Notes under the pieces: model-generated
The model's database searches: none
What the model was told of the DNA's origin: nothing
The model's input: the letters and a program-made list of their open reading frames with translations, nothing else
Part shown: positions 49,041 to 58,384 of the stretch, piece after piece
How positions within the stretch are numbered: the first letter of the stretch is position 1
Layout of the letters: each line of letters starts with the position of its first letter
Assembly: GCA_016209735.1 (NCBI GenBank)
Contig: JACQVN010000030.1
Span: 1-64,000, forward strand
DNA: 64,000 nt
Direction of reading: 5' to 3'
Source of the DNA: Candidatus Methylomirabilota bacterium
Lineage (GTDB): Bacteria; Methylomirabilota; Methylomirabilia; Methylomirabilales; 2-02-FULL-66-22
Program-made: the position numbers and the translations under genes

Positions 49041-50418
49041 CCTCCTGGAGATCGCCGAGCGGTCCCAGAAGGGGCCCAAGATGGACGAGCGGGCCTGGGA
49101 CATGGCGCTCTTCCGGACGATGACCGCCCTCGCCAAAAAATACGACATCCAGTATCCCTCGGAGCGTCCCTTCGTCAACCTGGACGACTCGCTTCCCCCG
49201 CGGGCCTTCGAGGCCGCGGTGGAGTTCCTGGCCACCGCGGGTGTCTACTGCGTCTCCACCGGTCGCGTCATCCACTTCACCGAAGAGGAAGTCCGCCAGG
49301 CCGCCCGCGAGGCGCCCAGCCGGGTGATTGTGGGCGAAGGCCGCGACCAGCGGGTCATCACCCAGAAGAAAGTGGAGGGCACCGAGCCCCTCAACCACTG
49401 CGGCGCCCACCACGCCCCCTTCTCCGAAGAGCTCGCGCCCCTCGTGGTGAAGAACTTCGCCCAGATCCCCCGCGCCGACTACCTGGAGGGGTTCAACTTC
49501 GCCGCCGTGGACGGCCGGGAGATCTTCGGGCCGCCGATGGAAGCCTACGCGGCGAAGCGCGAGCTTGCCTGGATGCGGGAGGGGGTCCGGAAGGCCGGCC
49601 GCCCCGGCATGGCCATCTGCTACTACCCCATCAACACGCGGGCTTCGACCATGCTCGCCCCGCTGGACCCCGTCGCCGGGTTGCGCCGGACCGACGGCGT
49701 GATACTGTCCCCGCTCCCGGATATCAAGGTGGAGACCGACCTGCTGACCGCGGCCATCGTGTACGAGGACTACGGCTGCTTCCGGATCAACCATGGCGCC
49801 CTGGCGTTGGTCGGCGGCTTCTGCGGGGGAGCCGAAGGCGCGGTCATCGAATCCGTCGCCAGGACGCTGACCGGCTGCCTTGTCTATCACGCCTCCTTCG
49901 CGTTCCCGGGCGTCCAGTCCAGCCGGAACACGACGGCCAAGACGATTGTCGCCCGGGACCCCAACCTGCTCTGGGCAACCTCCGTCGCGCATCAGACCGT
50001 GAACCGCTGGAGCAACGTCATTTGTTTCTACCCGACCTCGGGAGCTTGCGGGCCCGGGACCCGCTCGGTCCTGGTGGAGCATGGCATGATTGCCATCCTC
50101 TGCGCGGTCAACGGGGCGAACGTCGGCCATGGGCGCCAGCACCGGGCCCGCATGAACGCCGCCCAGGATCCGCTGATGAAGGAGTGGGTGGTGGAGGTGT
50201 CCGACGCCGTCCTCCGTATGCGGCTGACCCGGGAGAAGGCCGACCGGATCCTGCGGAGCCTGTACGCGCTGGTGGGGGGGAAGCCCGTGGAGCGGGGCGT
50301 GGAGGACATCCGGGAGTGTTACGACCTGGTGAACCACCGGCCCAGCCCGGAGTACCTGCGTCTCTACCTCCGGGTGAAGGAGGAGTTCGCCCGGCTCGGG
50401 TTGCCGCTGAACCCGTGA
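49033..50418 (+). CDS. Monomethylamine methyltransferase (MtmB)-like protein without an in-frame UAG
   Basis: ERAWDMALFRTMTALAKKYDIQY; GVYCVSTGRVIHFTEEEV; AGRPGMAICYYP aligns with MtmB AGRPGMGV-Pyl-GP. Confidence 0.75.
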   Translation: MLSLLEIAERSQKGPKMDERAWDMALFRTMTALAKKYDIQYPSERPFVNLDDSLPPRAFEAAVEFLATAGVYCVSTGRVIHFTEEEVRQAAREAPSRVIVGEGRDQRVITQKKVEGTEPLNHCGAHHAPFSEELAPLVVKNFAQIPRADYLEGFNFAAVDGREIFGPPMEAYAAKRELAWMREGVRKAGRPGMAICYYPINTRASTMLAPLDPVAGLRRTDGVILSPLPDIKVETDLLTAAIVYEDYGCFRINHGALALVGGFCGGAEGAVIESVARTLTGCLVYHASFAFPGVQSSRNTTAKTIVARDPNLLWATSVAHQTVNRWSNVICFYPTSGACGPGTRSVLVEHGMIAILCAVNGANVGHGRQHRARMNAAQDPLMKEWVVEVSDAVLRMRLTREKADRILRSLYALVGGKPVERGVEDIRECYDLVNHRPSPEYLRLYLRVKEEFARLGLPLNP

Positions 50419-50650
50419 CGGTGCGCTCCGGGGTGGGGTCATCGGGCGCCCGCAGGCGCGGGTGGCCGGTGGATCCGGCGCCCCCGCCGGGGGGGAGGCC
50501 TGACTCCCCTTGGACCGCGGCCCACCAGAGTCCATGGCCCACCCATCTCCCCGACACCTGATCTGGCCGCCGGTCCGCCGGACGGGGCGACGGGGGCCGT
50601 TGCGCCCGAAAAACAGATTCCTCTTACCGGATCGAAGCGGGGAGTGAAGC

Positions 50651-51913
50651 ATGCTCGAACGGAGACAGGAGAACCCAGCAGGCGCTTCCAGCGAGCAGGC
50701 GAAGCCGGCGCACGCCCAGACGGCATTGGCTGGGGTCCGGGTGGTGGATCTCAGTCAGTTCGAGGCCGGGACCTCCTGCACCCAGATGCTGGCGTGGCTG
50801 GGTGCAGACGTGATCAAGGTCGAGCCGCCGACCACGGGCGAGCAGGGCCGGGGCGTGAATGCGACCAGCGGCTATTATTTCATGGTGCTCAACGCCAACA
50901 AGCGCAGCGTCACGTGCAACCTGAAGAGCGAAAAGGGGCGCGAGCTGCTGTGCGGTCTCATCCAGCGGTCTGACGTCTTCATCGAGAACTTCGGCCCCGG
51001 CGTGATCGAGCGGCTGGGCTTCGGCTATGACGCGGTGCGCACGATCAATCCCCGCATGATCTACGCGCAGATCAAGGGCTTCCCCCCGGATGGCCCCTAC
51101 GCAAGCTATCTGGCGTTCGACATGGTCGCACAGGCCACCGGGGGCTCCATGTCGGTCACCGGGTTTCCGGGCAACCGCCCGGTCAAGCCCGGCGTCAATG
51201 TGGGGGACACCGGGGCAGGCCTGCACGCCGCGATCGGGATCCTGGCCGCGCTTCACCAGCGCCAGTCGACCGGGAAGGGTCAGCGCATCGAGATCGCCAT
51301 GCAGGAGGCGGTCACCAACTTCGGGCGCATCGCCTTTGCGGCGCAGGCGCTCCTCGGCACGCCGGCGCCGCGCACGGGGAACCAGAGCATTCTCACCACC
51401 ACCGCGCCGAGCGAGGCGTACCCCTGCAAGGGAGGCGGCCCCAACGATTACTGCTATATCTATACCACGCGCGCCGGCAATCATCACTGGGACCGGCTGC
51501 GGAAGCTCATGGGGCGCGAGGACCTGGCGAAGGATGACCGCCTGGCCACCCCGGAAATGCGGGCCAAGAACGCGGAAGCCGTGGACGCCGTCGTGTCGGA
51601 GTGGACGCGACAGCACGACAAGCGGACGGTAATGAAGCTGGCCGCGGAAGCGGGCGTCCCCGCCGGCGCCGTGTTCGACACGATGGAGCTGACCCACGAT
51701 CCTCACCTGCGACGGCGCAGGACCATGGTGACGATCCATCATCCTGAATACGGCGAATTCACCATGCCCGGCAATCCGATCAAGATGTCGGGGTCGGAAG
51801 TCGAGGTGCAGCCTGCGCCGATGCTGGGCGTCGACAACCAGCGCATCTACGGCGAGATGCTTGGGCTCACGCCCGCCGATCTCGCTCGGCTCCGGCAAGA
51901 AGGGGTGATCTGA
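50651..51913 (+). CDS. CaiB/BaiF family (class III, formyl-CoA transferase-like) CoA-transferase
   Basis: GVRVVDLSQFEAGTSCTQMLAWLGADVIKVEPP; NKRSVTCNLKSEKG. Confidence 0.93.
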   Translation: MLERRQENPAGASSEQAKPAHAQTALAGVRVVDLSQFEAGTSCTQMLAWLGADVIKVEPPTTGEQGRGVNATSGYYFMVLNANKRSVTCNLKSEKGRELLCGLIQRSDVFIENFGPGVIERLGFGYDAVRTINPRMIYAQIKGFPPDGPYASYLAFDMVAQATGGSMSVTGFPGNRPVKPGVNVGDTGAGLHAAIGILAALHQRQSTGKGQRIEIAMQEAVTNFGRIAFAAQALLGTPAPRTGNQSILTTTAPSEAYPCKGGGPNDYCYIYTTRAGNHHWDRLRKLMGREDLAKDDRLATPEMRAKNAEAVDAVVSEWTRQHDKRTVMKLAAEAGVPAGAVFDTMELTHDPHLRRRRTMVTIHHPEYGEFTMPGNPIKMSGSEVEVQPAPMLGVDNQRIYGEMLGLTPADLARLRQEGVI

Positions 51914-51916
51914 CCT

Positions 51917-51943
51917 GGTTCTTGCGCTGAGCGCGCAAAAACC
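51917..51943. repeat. Interspersed palindrome ggttcttgcgctgagcgcgcaaaaacc
   Basis: Directly upstream of the aaaggagg RBS of the next gene. Confidence 0.85.
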
Positions 51944-51958
51944 AAAGGAGGAATTCCC

Positions 51959-52909
51959 ATGTGGAGAAGAGTCATCCTGTCCCTCCTCGGGCTCTGCGTT
52001 CTGTGGGCGACCGGCGTCGCGGCGCAAGGGTATCCCACCAAGCCCATCCAGATGATCGTCGCCTTTCCTGCCGGGGGCAATACCGATCTCATGGCCCGGG
52101 CCCTTGCGCCGGGGCTGGGCAAGGAACTCGGGCAGCCAATCGTCATCGTCAACAAGGGGGGAGTGGGCGGCGTTGTCGGATCGACGGACCTCGCGCGGTC
52201 CCGGCCGGACGGATACACGATCATGCTGTCGCCCAACAGCCCGCTGACCATCCTGCCCCATCAGCAGAAGCTCACCTACACCCTGGACAGCTTCCGTTTC
52301 GTCTGTCTGACCTACGACAATCCCTTCGTCCTGGCGGCAGGACCCCAGGCGCCCTTCAAGACCTTCGCCGAGTTCGTGACCTTCGCGAAGGCAAAGCCCA
52401 ACAACGTAGCCTATGCGTCGGGTGGCCCGGGATCCATGCCCCATCTGCTCTTCCTCGACATTTTCCGGCAGATCGGCGCCGAAGGGGTGCACATCCCCTT
52501 CACGGGCGCCGGCCCCCAGGTGCAGGCGATCCTGGGGGGCACCGTGCAGGTCATGATCGATTCCCCGGCCACCGTCTCCTCGAACAACCTTCCGCTGCTG
52601 GCGGTCTTTGCCGCCAAACGTCTTGCCAGCATGCCCAACGTTCCCACGATGCAGGAGCTGGGGCTCGATCTGAAAGCCTTCTCCGCCGGCGGGTTGATCG
52701 TGCCCGCGGGCACCCCCGACGCGGTGGTTGCCACGCTGGACCGAGCGTGTGTCAAGGCCACGGAGAGCGAGGGCTACCTGGGCACGCTGGCGAAGCTGAA
52801 GGCCGCCGCCAGGCACCTGCCGGCGGATCGCTTCCGCGAACTGTTCGTGGAGGACTCGGCGCGGAACTACGAGACGATCCGCAGAGCGGGGATGCTCCCC
52901 AAGCCATGA
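51959..52909 (+). CDS. Tripartite tricarboxylate transporter substrate-binding protein (TctC/Bug family)
   Basis: YPTKPIQMIVAFPAGGNTDLMARALAPGLGKELGQPIVIVNKGGVGGVVGS. Confidence 0.92.
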   Translation: MWRRVILSLLGLCVLWATGVAAQGYPTKPIQMIVAFPAGGNTDLMARALAPGLGKELGQPIVIVNKGGVGGVVGSTDLARSRPDGYTIMLSPNSPLTILPHQQKLTYTLDSFRFVCLTYDNPFVLAAGPQAPFKTFAEFVTFAKAKPNNVAYASGGPGSMPHLLFLDIFRQIGAEGVHIPFTGAGPQVQAILGGTVQVMIDSPATVSSNNLPLLAVFAAKRLASMPNVPTMQELGLDLKAFSAGGLIVPAGTPDAVVATLDRACVKATESEGYLGTLAKLKAAARHLPADRFRELFVEDSARNYETIRRAGMLPKP

Positions 52910-52967
52910 GCGCCGGATCCGTCGAGGAAGAGCGCTTCGACCCCACTCGGAGCCAGGGGGGGCTAGG

Positions 52968-53450
52968 GTGACCGTGCAGTCAACTCGCCTGGGCAGGCTG
53001 TGCAGTCTCGGGTTGCTCTGGGCCGTGGGGATCCTCGCCATCGCCATGGCGTTGCGGCTGGGATTGTGGCGCAGCGGTTCGCCCGGCCCGGGGTTGTTTC
53101 CCTTCCTCGCGGCGCTGGCCATCGTCGTGCTGGCAACGATCGGGATGATGGCGGCCGCGCTGCGGAGGTGGCCCGCGGCCCCCGCGGAGACCATCCACGC
53201 GCGAGGCCGCTGGCGCATCGCCCTCTATGTGGTGGCGCTGATCGCCTACGCTCTGCTGCTCGAGCCGCTCGGCTTTCACGCCGCCACGACGCTCGCGCTG
53301 CTGGTCATCTCCAGGGCTGCCGAGCGCCTGCGATGGCGGACGGTCGTCCCGTTGATTGCCGGGACGCTGTTTTTCACGCATCTGGTGTTTGCCCGCTGGC
53401 TCGGCGTGTACTTTCCCGCGGGCACGCTTTGGGGGGATCTCCTGGGGTGA
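52968..53450 (+). CDS. TctB-like small membrane subunit
   Basis: Four-TM protein between TctC and TctA; RSGSPGPGLFPFLAALAIV. Confidence 0.85.
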   Translation: MTVQSTRLGRLCSLGLLWAVGILAIAMALRLGLWRSGSPGPGLFPFLAALAIVVLATIGMMAAALRRWPAAPAETIHARGRWRIALYVVALIAYALLLEPLGFHAATTLALLVISRAAERLRWRTVVPLIAGTLFFTHLVFARWLGVYFPAGTLWGDLLG

Positions 53451-53481
53451 GGACGGCGCTCGACGTGGCATAGGGAGGGCG

Positions 53482-55041
53482 ATGGATCTGCTCGGCTTTC
53501 TCTCCATCGGCTTTGCGACGGCGCTCAGTTGGAGCAATATTCTGGTCTGCTTCGCCGGCGTATTCCTCGGCACGGTGATCGGCGTCCTGCCGGGCCTCGG
53601 TCCGACCGCGACGGTATCACTCCTGCTTCCGCTCACGTTCACGATGAACCCGGCGTCGGCGGTCATCTTGATGGCGGGAATCTACTACGGGTCGCAGTAC
53701 GGCGGGTCGCTGACCTCCATCCTCGTTCGGATACCGGGGGAATCCGCCTCGGTCGTCACCTGCATCGACGGCTACGAGATGGCGAAGCGTGGACGCGCCG
53801 GCGCCGCGCTCGGCATCGCCGCCTTCGGGTCGTTCATCGCGGGAATCGTCGTGACCATCGCCCTCTTCTTTGTCGGCCCCGTCCTGGCCCGCTTCGCGCT
53901 GCGTTTCGGACCGCCGGAGTATGCCGCCCTCGTGCTGCTTGGGCTGCTGCTTGTCACGCAGGTCTCCCAGACCTCGTGCCTGAATTCGCTGATCATGGCC
54001 TGCCTCGGCCTGCTCCTCAGCACGGTCGGCGTCGATAGAATCCACGGCGACCAGCGGTTCACCTTCGGTCTCATCGGCCTCTTCAATGGATTCAACGTCG
54101 CCGTTCTGTGCATGGGCCTGTTCGCGATCGCAGAGCTTCTGACGTCCGCGGAAGGCCGGGAAAACACACCAAAGCCCGTCGCCCAGCCGCGCCGCCTTCG
54201 CGAAATGCTGCCGAATCGAGAGGAGTGGCGGCGGAGCACGCTGCCGATCACTCGCGGCACGGCGCTCGGCTTTCTGCTCGGGATTCTCCCCGGCGGCGGA
54301 GCGACGATCGCCTCCTTTGCGGCCTACGTGATGGAGCGGCGCATCTCCAAACACCCGGAGCGGTTCGGCCAGGGCGCCATCGAGGGGGTGGCGGGGCCTG
54401 AGTCGGCCAACAATGCGGCCGCGCAGGCCTCCTTCATCCCGCTCCTGAGCCTCGGCATTCCGGCGAATGCGGTGCTGGCAGTCGTCCTGGCCTCCCTCTT
54501 GGTTCAGGGCGTCCTGCCGGGACCGACCCTGATGACGAAGAGCCCCGACCTCTTCTTCGGGGTCATCATCAGCATGCTGGTCGGGAATGTCATTCTCGTC
54601 GTCTTGAACGTGCCGCTCATCTCGGTTTTTGTGCTGCTGCTCCGCGTCCCCATTTCCATCCTGTCTCCGTTGATCATCGTGTTCTGCGTGATCGGTGCGT
54701 ATAGCCTGGACAACAGCAGCGCAGACGTTCTGATGATGGTCGGGCTCGGCCTCGCGGGATACCTCATGCGGAAGGTCGACCTCGACCCCGCACCCCTGGT
54801 CCTGGCCTTTGTCCTCGGCCAGATTTTCGAGACGGCTCTGCAACAGAGCCTGCTGGTGGGACGAGGCTCCTTGGGGGTGTTCCTCGACCGCCCCATCGCG
54901 GCCTTCCTGATCGGATGCTCGGTTTGCCTCATTGTGTTTCAGGCGGGCGGAGCGATCCTTGCCCGCGCGCGTGCGGCGGCTGGTCGAGGTTCCCGGAACG
55001 AGAGTCAGCCGATGCGTCGGTTCAGTCGGCCGCCGCCATAA
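53482..55041 (+). CDS. TctA-like large membrane subunit
   Basis: GTVIGVLPGLGPTATVSLLLPLTF; GIYYGSQYGGSLTSILVRIPGE. Confidence 0.93.
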   Translation: MDLLGFLSIGFATALSWSNILVCFAGVFLGTVIGVLPGLGPTATVSLLLPLTFTMNPASAVILMAGIYYGSQYGGSLTSILVRIPGESASVVTCIDGYEMAKRGRAGAALGIAAFGSFIAGIVVTIALFFVGPVLARFALRFGPPEYAALVLLGLLLVTQVSQTSCLNSLIMACLGLLLSTVGVDRIHGDQRFTFGLIGLFNGFNVAVLCMGLFAIAELLTSAEGRENTPKPVAQPRRLREMLPNREEWRRSTLPITRGTALGFLLGILPGGGATIASFAAYVMERRISKHPERFGQGAIEGVAGPESANNAAAQASFIPLLSLGIPANAVLAVVLASLLVQGVLPGPTLMTKSPDLFFGVIISMLVGNVILVVLNVPLISVFVLLLRVPISILSPLIIVFCVIGAYSLDNSSADVLMMVGLGLAGYLMRKVDLDPAPLVLAFVLGQIFETALQQSLLVGRGSLGVFLDRPIAAFLIGCSVCLIVFQAGGAILARARAAAGRGSRNESQPMRRFSRPPP

Positions 55042-55325
55042 TATTTCTCCGGTGGTTCGACCGGACCCGTGACCTCCGGGTCCATCTCCCTGACGAGCCG
55101 CTGAGCACTCAGGATTTGATCGGGTCGCGCTCCGCCCCCGAGACCCTCAATGGGCGTCGGCTCGTGACGGGGGTCTCTGGCCAGGCGGCGGGTAGGCAGA
55201 CTTCCCAGCCCTTGGGTGTGTCATGTCTTGAGATGGGCATGGGCGCTGGCACCCGAGAGGGGCAGCGGGTGCCCGCACCCGCCGTTGTGTCCGTCACCTC
55301 TCTGTGATAGCCTGGCCATGGTCTT

Positions 55326-55680
55326 ACGGTTCGCGGTTCATGGTTCGCGGTCGCAGTCCCGCCTCCGGCGGAACGGAGATCCCCCGCAGCGGGATTCGAG
55401 GTTGTCGGTTCAAGGTTCCCGGTTCGAGGTTTACGATGGAAGGTTCAAGGTTCGGGATTCCCGGTTCTCCCCGCCGCACCCTGAATCCGCCAGAGGCGGA
55501 CACCTCGAACCGCGACGCCTCCAACCGCAGCACCGCCCCACCTCGAACCGCGGCGGCATCAACAGCAGAACCGCAGCTCTTTGAACCGGTGCGCCCGACC
55601 CTCGAACCGATAACCCTGAACCCTGAAACCCGAACCTCGAACCGTGAACCTCGAACCTTGAACCGAGAACTTCGAACACC
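55326..55680. repeat. Word-like repeat island (GGTTCGAGGTT arm, then AACCTCGAACC arm)
   Basis: Many degenerate copies, opposite polarity in the two halves; immediately upstream of purB. Confidence 0.85.
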
Positions 55681-55695
55681 GCCGAAGGAGGGCCC

Positions 55696-56991
55696 ATGAT
55701 CCCGCGGTATTCTCGGCACGAGATGGGCGCCATCTGGGAGCCGGCGAACCGCTTTGCCCTCTGGCTCAGGATCGAACTGATGGTCTGCGAGGCCTGGGCG
55801 GAGCAGGGCCAGATTCCGGCAGACGCCCTGGCACAGATCAAGGCCAAGGCGAGCTTCGATGTGGACCGGATCGACGCCATCGAGCGGGAGGTCAAGCACG
55901 ACGTCATCGCCTTCCTGACGGCCGTGGCCGAGCGGGTGGGCCCAGCCGCCCGGTACATGCACCTCGGCCTCACCTCCTCGGACATCCTGGATACCTGCCT
56001 GGCGCTGCAGCTCGTGCAGGCGGCCGACCTGCTGCTGGCCGACCTGGCGGCCGTGGAGGCGGTGCTGGCCGACCTGGCGCGGCGGCACAAAGACACGGTC
56101 ATGATGGGCCGCACCCACGGCGTTCACGCCGAGCCGACGACCTTCGGTCTGAAGCTGGCCATGTGGCTGGAGGAGGTGCGGCGGGGCCGGGCGCGACTTC
56201 AGCGGGCGCGGGCGGTGGTGGGGTTCGGGAAGCTGTCGGGCGCCGTGGGGACCTTCGCCAACGTGCCCCCCGTCATCGAGGAGTTTGTCTGCGCGCGCCT
56301 GGGGCTTACCCCCGAGCCGGTCTCCACCCAGATCATCCAGCGGGACCGGCACGCCGAGTATCTGGCCGCGCTGGCCATCGTCGGCTCCTCCCTGGACAAG
56401 TTCGCCACGGAGATCCGTCACCTGCAGCGGACCGAGGTCCGCGAGGCCGAGGAGCCGTTCAGCCAGGGACAGAAGGGCTCCTCCGCCATGCCCCACAAGC
56501 GCAATCCCGTGGCCTGCGAGCAGATCTCGGGGCTGGCGCGGCTCCTCAGGGCCAACGTGCAGGCGGGGCTGGAGAATATTGCGCTCTGGCACGAGCGGGA
56601 TATCAGCCATTCGTCGGCGGAGCGGGTGATCCTCCCGGATAGCACCATCCTCCTGGATTACCTCATGGTCCGGTTCCGCGAGATCCTGGAGGGGATGCGG
56701 GTCTACCCGGACCGGATGCTGGCGAACCTCAAGGCCAGCCGCGGGGTCATTTTCTCGCAGCAGGTGTTGCTGGCGCTGGCCAAGGCCGGGGCCGCGCGGG
56801 AGGCGGCGTACCGGCTGGTGCAGCGGAACGCCATGCAGGCCTGGGAGACGGACGTGGAGTTCCAGGCGCTGCTCCTCTCCGACGCCGAGGTGCGGCACTA
56901 CCTCGGCCCCGCGGAGATTGCAGCCTGTTTTGAACTGGGGTATCATCTCCGCCACGTCGACGCCATCTTCCGGCGGGTGGGGCTGCTGTAG
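55696..56991 (+). CDS. purB: Adenylosuccinate lyase
   Basis: HLGLTSSDILDT; GQKGSSAMPHKRNPVACEQISGLAR. Confidence 0.96.
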   Translation: MIPRYSRHEMGAIWEPANRFALWLRIELMVCEAWAEQGQIPADALAQIKAKASFDVDRIDAIEREVKHDVIAFLTAVAERVGPAARYMHLGLTSSDILDTCLALQLVQAADLLLADLAAVEAVLADLARRHKDTVMMGRTHGVHAEPTTFGLKLAMWLEEVRRGRARLQRARAVVGFGKLSGAVGTFANVPPVIEEFVCARLGLTPEPVSTQIIQRDRHAEYLAALAIVGSSLDKFATEIRHLQRTEVREAEEPFSQGQKGSSAMPHKRNPVACEQISGLARLLRANVQAGLENIALWHERDISHSSAERVILPDSTILLDYLMVRFREILEGMRVYPDRMLANLKASRGVIFSQQVLLALAKAGAAREAAYRLVQRNAMQAWETDVEFQALLLSDAEVRHYLGPAEIAACFELGYHLRHVDAIFRRVGLL

Positions 56992-57183
56992 TGTTTGATT
57001 GCCGCACTCCATGCTTCGACTGGCTCATGCTTCGATCCCGCCGGGGCGGGACTCAGCATGAGCGGGAAGAACTCAAGGCCTTCGAGCCATTCTCCGCTTA
57101 CCCTGAGCCCGTCGAAGGGTGAGCGGGTCGAGGGCGAACGGAAGGTTTTCCAGTATCCTGCTAATGCGGGAACGGGGTCACCG

Positions 57184-57897
57184 GTGACGCGGGCAGAGCG
57201 GGGCCGACAGCTCTACGAGGGGAAGTGGAAGGTCCTCTACGAGGCGGCGGAGCCGGACCACCTGATCCTGCGCTTCAAGGATGTGCCCAGCTTCCGCCGC
57301 GCGGGACGGCCGACCCGGGTGCCGGGGCGAGGGTCGCTGAAGGCGCGCATCACTGCCCGGCTGTTTGCCGAGCTCATGGGCCAGGGGATCCCCACCCATT
57401 TCGTAAAGATGCTCGGCGAGCGGGAGCTCCTGGTCCGGCGGCTGGAGATGATCCGACTGGAGGTGGTGCTCCGCAACGTGGTGGCGGGGAGTCTGGCCGC
57501 CCGCCTCGGCATGGAGTCGGGCACCCCGCTGTCGGCGCCGGTCCTGGAGCTCTACTACAAGAGCGACGCCCTGGGCGATCCCCTGGTCAACGAGAGCCAC
57601 GTCTTCGCCCTGGGGCTGGCCACCGGGGCGGAGCTGCGCACGATCCGCGAGACGGCGCTCAGGGCCAACCGGGCGCTCCTGCCGTTCTTCGCGGAGCGGG
57701 AGATCCTGCTGGCGGATTTCAAGCTGGAGTTCGGCCGGCACCGCGCCACGCTCATGGTGGGGGACGAGCTCACCCCGGACGGCTGCCGTTTCTGGGATCG
57801 CGCCACCCAGGCGCGACTGGGAAAGGAACGGTCCCGGATGAGCCCGGCGCAGGAGGCGGCCCGGTACCACGAGATCTACGCGCGCATCTGCGCGTAG
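57184..57897 (+). CDS. purC: Phosphoribosylaminoimidazole-succinocarboxamide synthase
   Basis: LYEGKWKVLYEA; VVLRNVVAGSLAARLG; DEL TPDGCRFWD. Confidence 0.94.
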   Translation: MTRAERGRQLYEGKWKVLYEAAEPDHLILRFKDVPSFRRAGRPTRVPGRGSLKARITARLFAELMGQGIPTHFVKMLGERELLVRRLEMIRLEVVLRNVVAGSLAARLGMESGTPLSAPVLELYYKSDALGDPLVNESHVFALGLATGAELRTIRETALRANRALLPFFAEREILLADFKLEFGRHRATLMVGDELTPDGCRFWDRATQARLGKERSRMSPAQEAARYHEIYARICA

Positions 57898-58063
57898 TGC
57901 GGCGAGGCACGGAGAGCCGGTTCTGGCCCTCTCGACCGGGAAGCGGGCGGGCATGAAGCCCGCCCCTACGCAACCACAATTGACGCGAACACGGTCCTCC
58001 GTAGGGGAGGGGTTTATCCCCTCCCGGAGGTGGAGGGGTTTACCCCCTCCTCGAATGATCGAC

Positions 58064-58129
58064 CCTGAACCGCGAACCTCGAACCGATAACCTCGAACCG
58101 GGAACCCTGAACCTCGAACCGAGGGGCCC
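58064..58129. repeat. Word-like repeat island (GAACCTCGAACC) upstream of purS
   Basis: tgaaccgcgaacctcgaaccgataacctcgaaccgggaaccctgaacctcgaaccga. Confidence 0.8.
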
Positions 58130-58384
58130 ATGCTCGAAGCCCAGATCTACGTGACGCTGAAGCGGAGCGTTCTGGACCCGCAGGGCGAGACGGTGAAGAG
58201 CGGCCTGGCCTCCCTGGGGTTCACGGGCGTCGAGGACTGCCGGGTGGGCAAATTCCTGGTGCTCACGCTCGGCGAAACGGACCCGGAACGGGCCAGGGGG
58301 CAGGTGGAGGAGATGTGCCGGCGGCTCCTGGCCAACCCGGTCATTGAAGAGTACCGCTTCCAGCTCCGCGAGGTGGCCGGATGA
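58130..58384 (+). CDS. purS: Phosphoribosylformylglycinamidine synthase subunit PurS
   Basis: DPQGETVKSGLASLGFTGVEDCRVGKFLVL. Confidence 0.95.
   Translation: MLEAQIYVTLKRSVLDPQGETVKSGLASLGFTGVEDCRVGKFLVLTLGETDPERARGQVEEMCRRLLANPVIEEYRFQLREVAG

Noticed and set aside
49600-49660. In-frame UAG (pyrrolysine) codon in the MtmB-like gene
   Set aside because: Reading ggc cgc ccc ggc atg gcc atc tgc tac tac ccc shows sense codons only
48613-50652. 679-aa minus-strand ORF
   Set aside because: Antisense shadow of the MtmB-like gene
50624-53218. 864-aa minus-strand ORF
   Set aside because: Antisense shadow of the CoA-transferase and TctC genes
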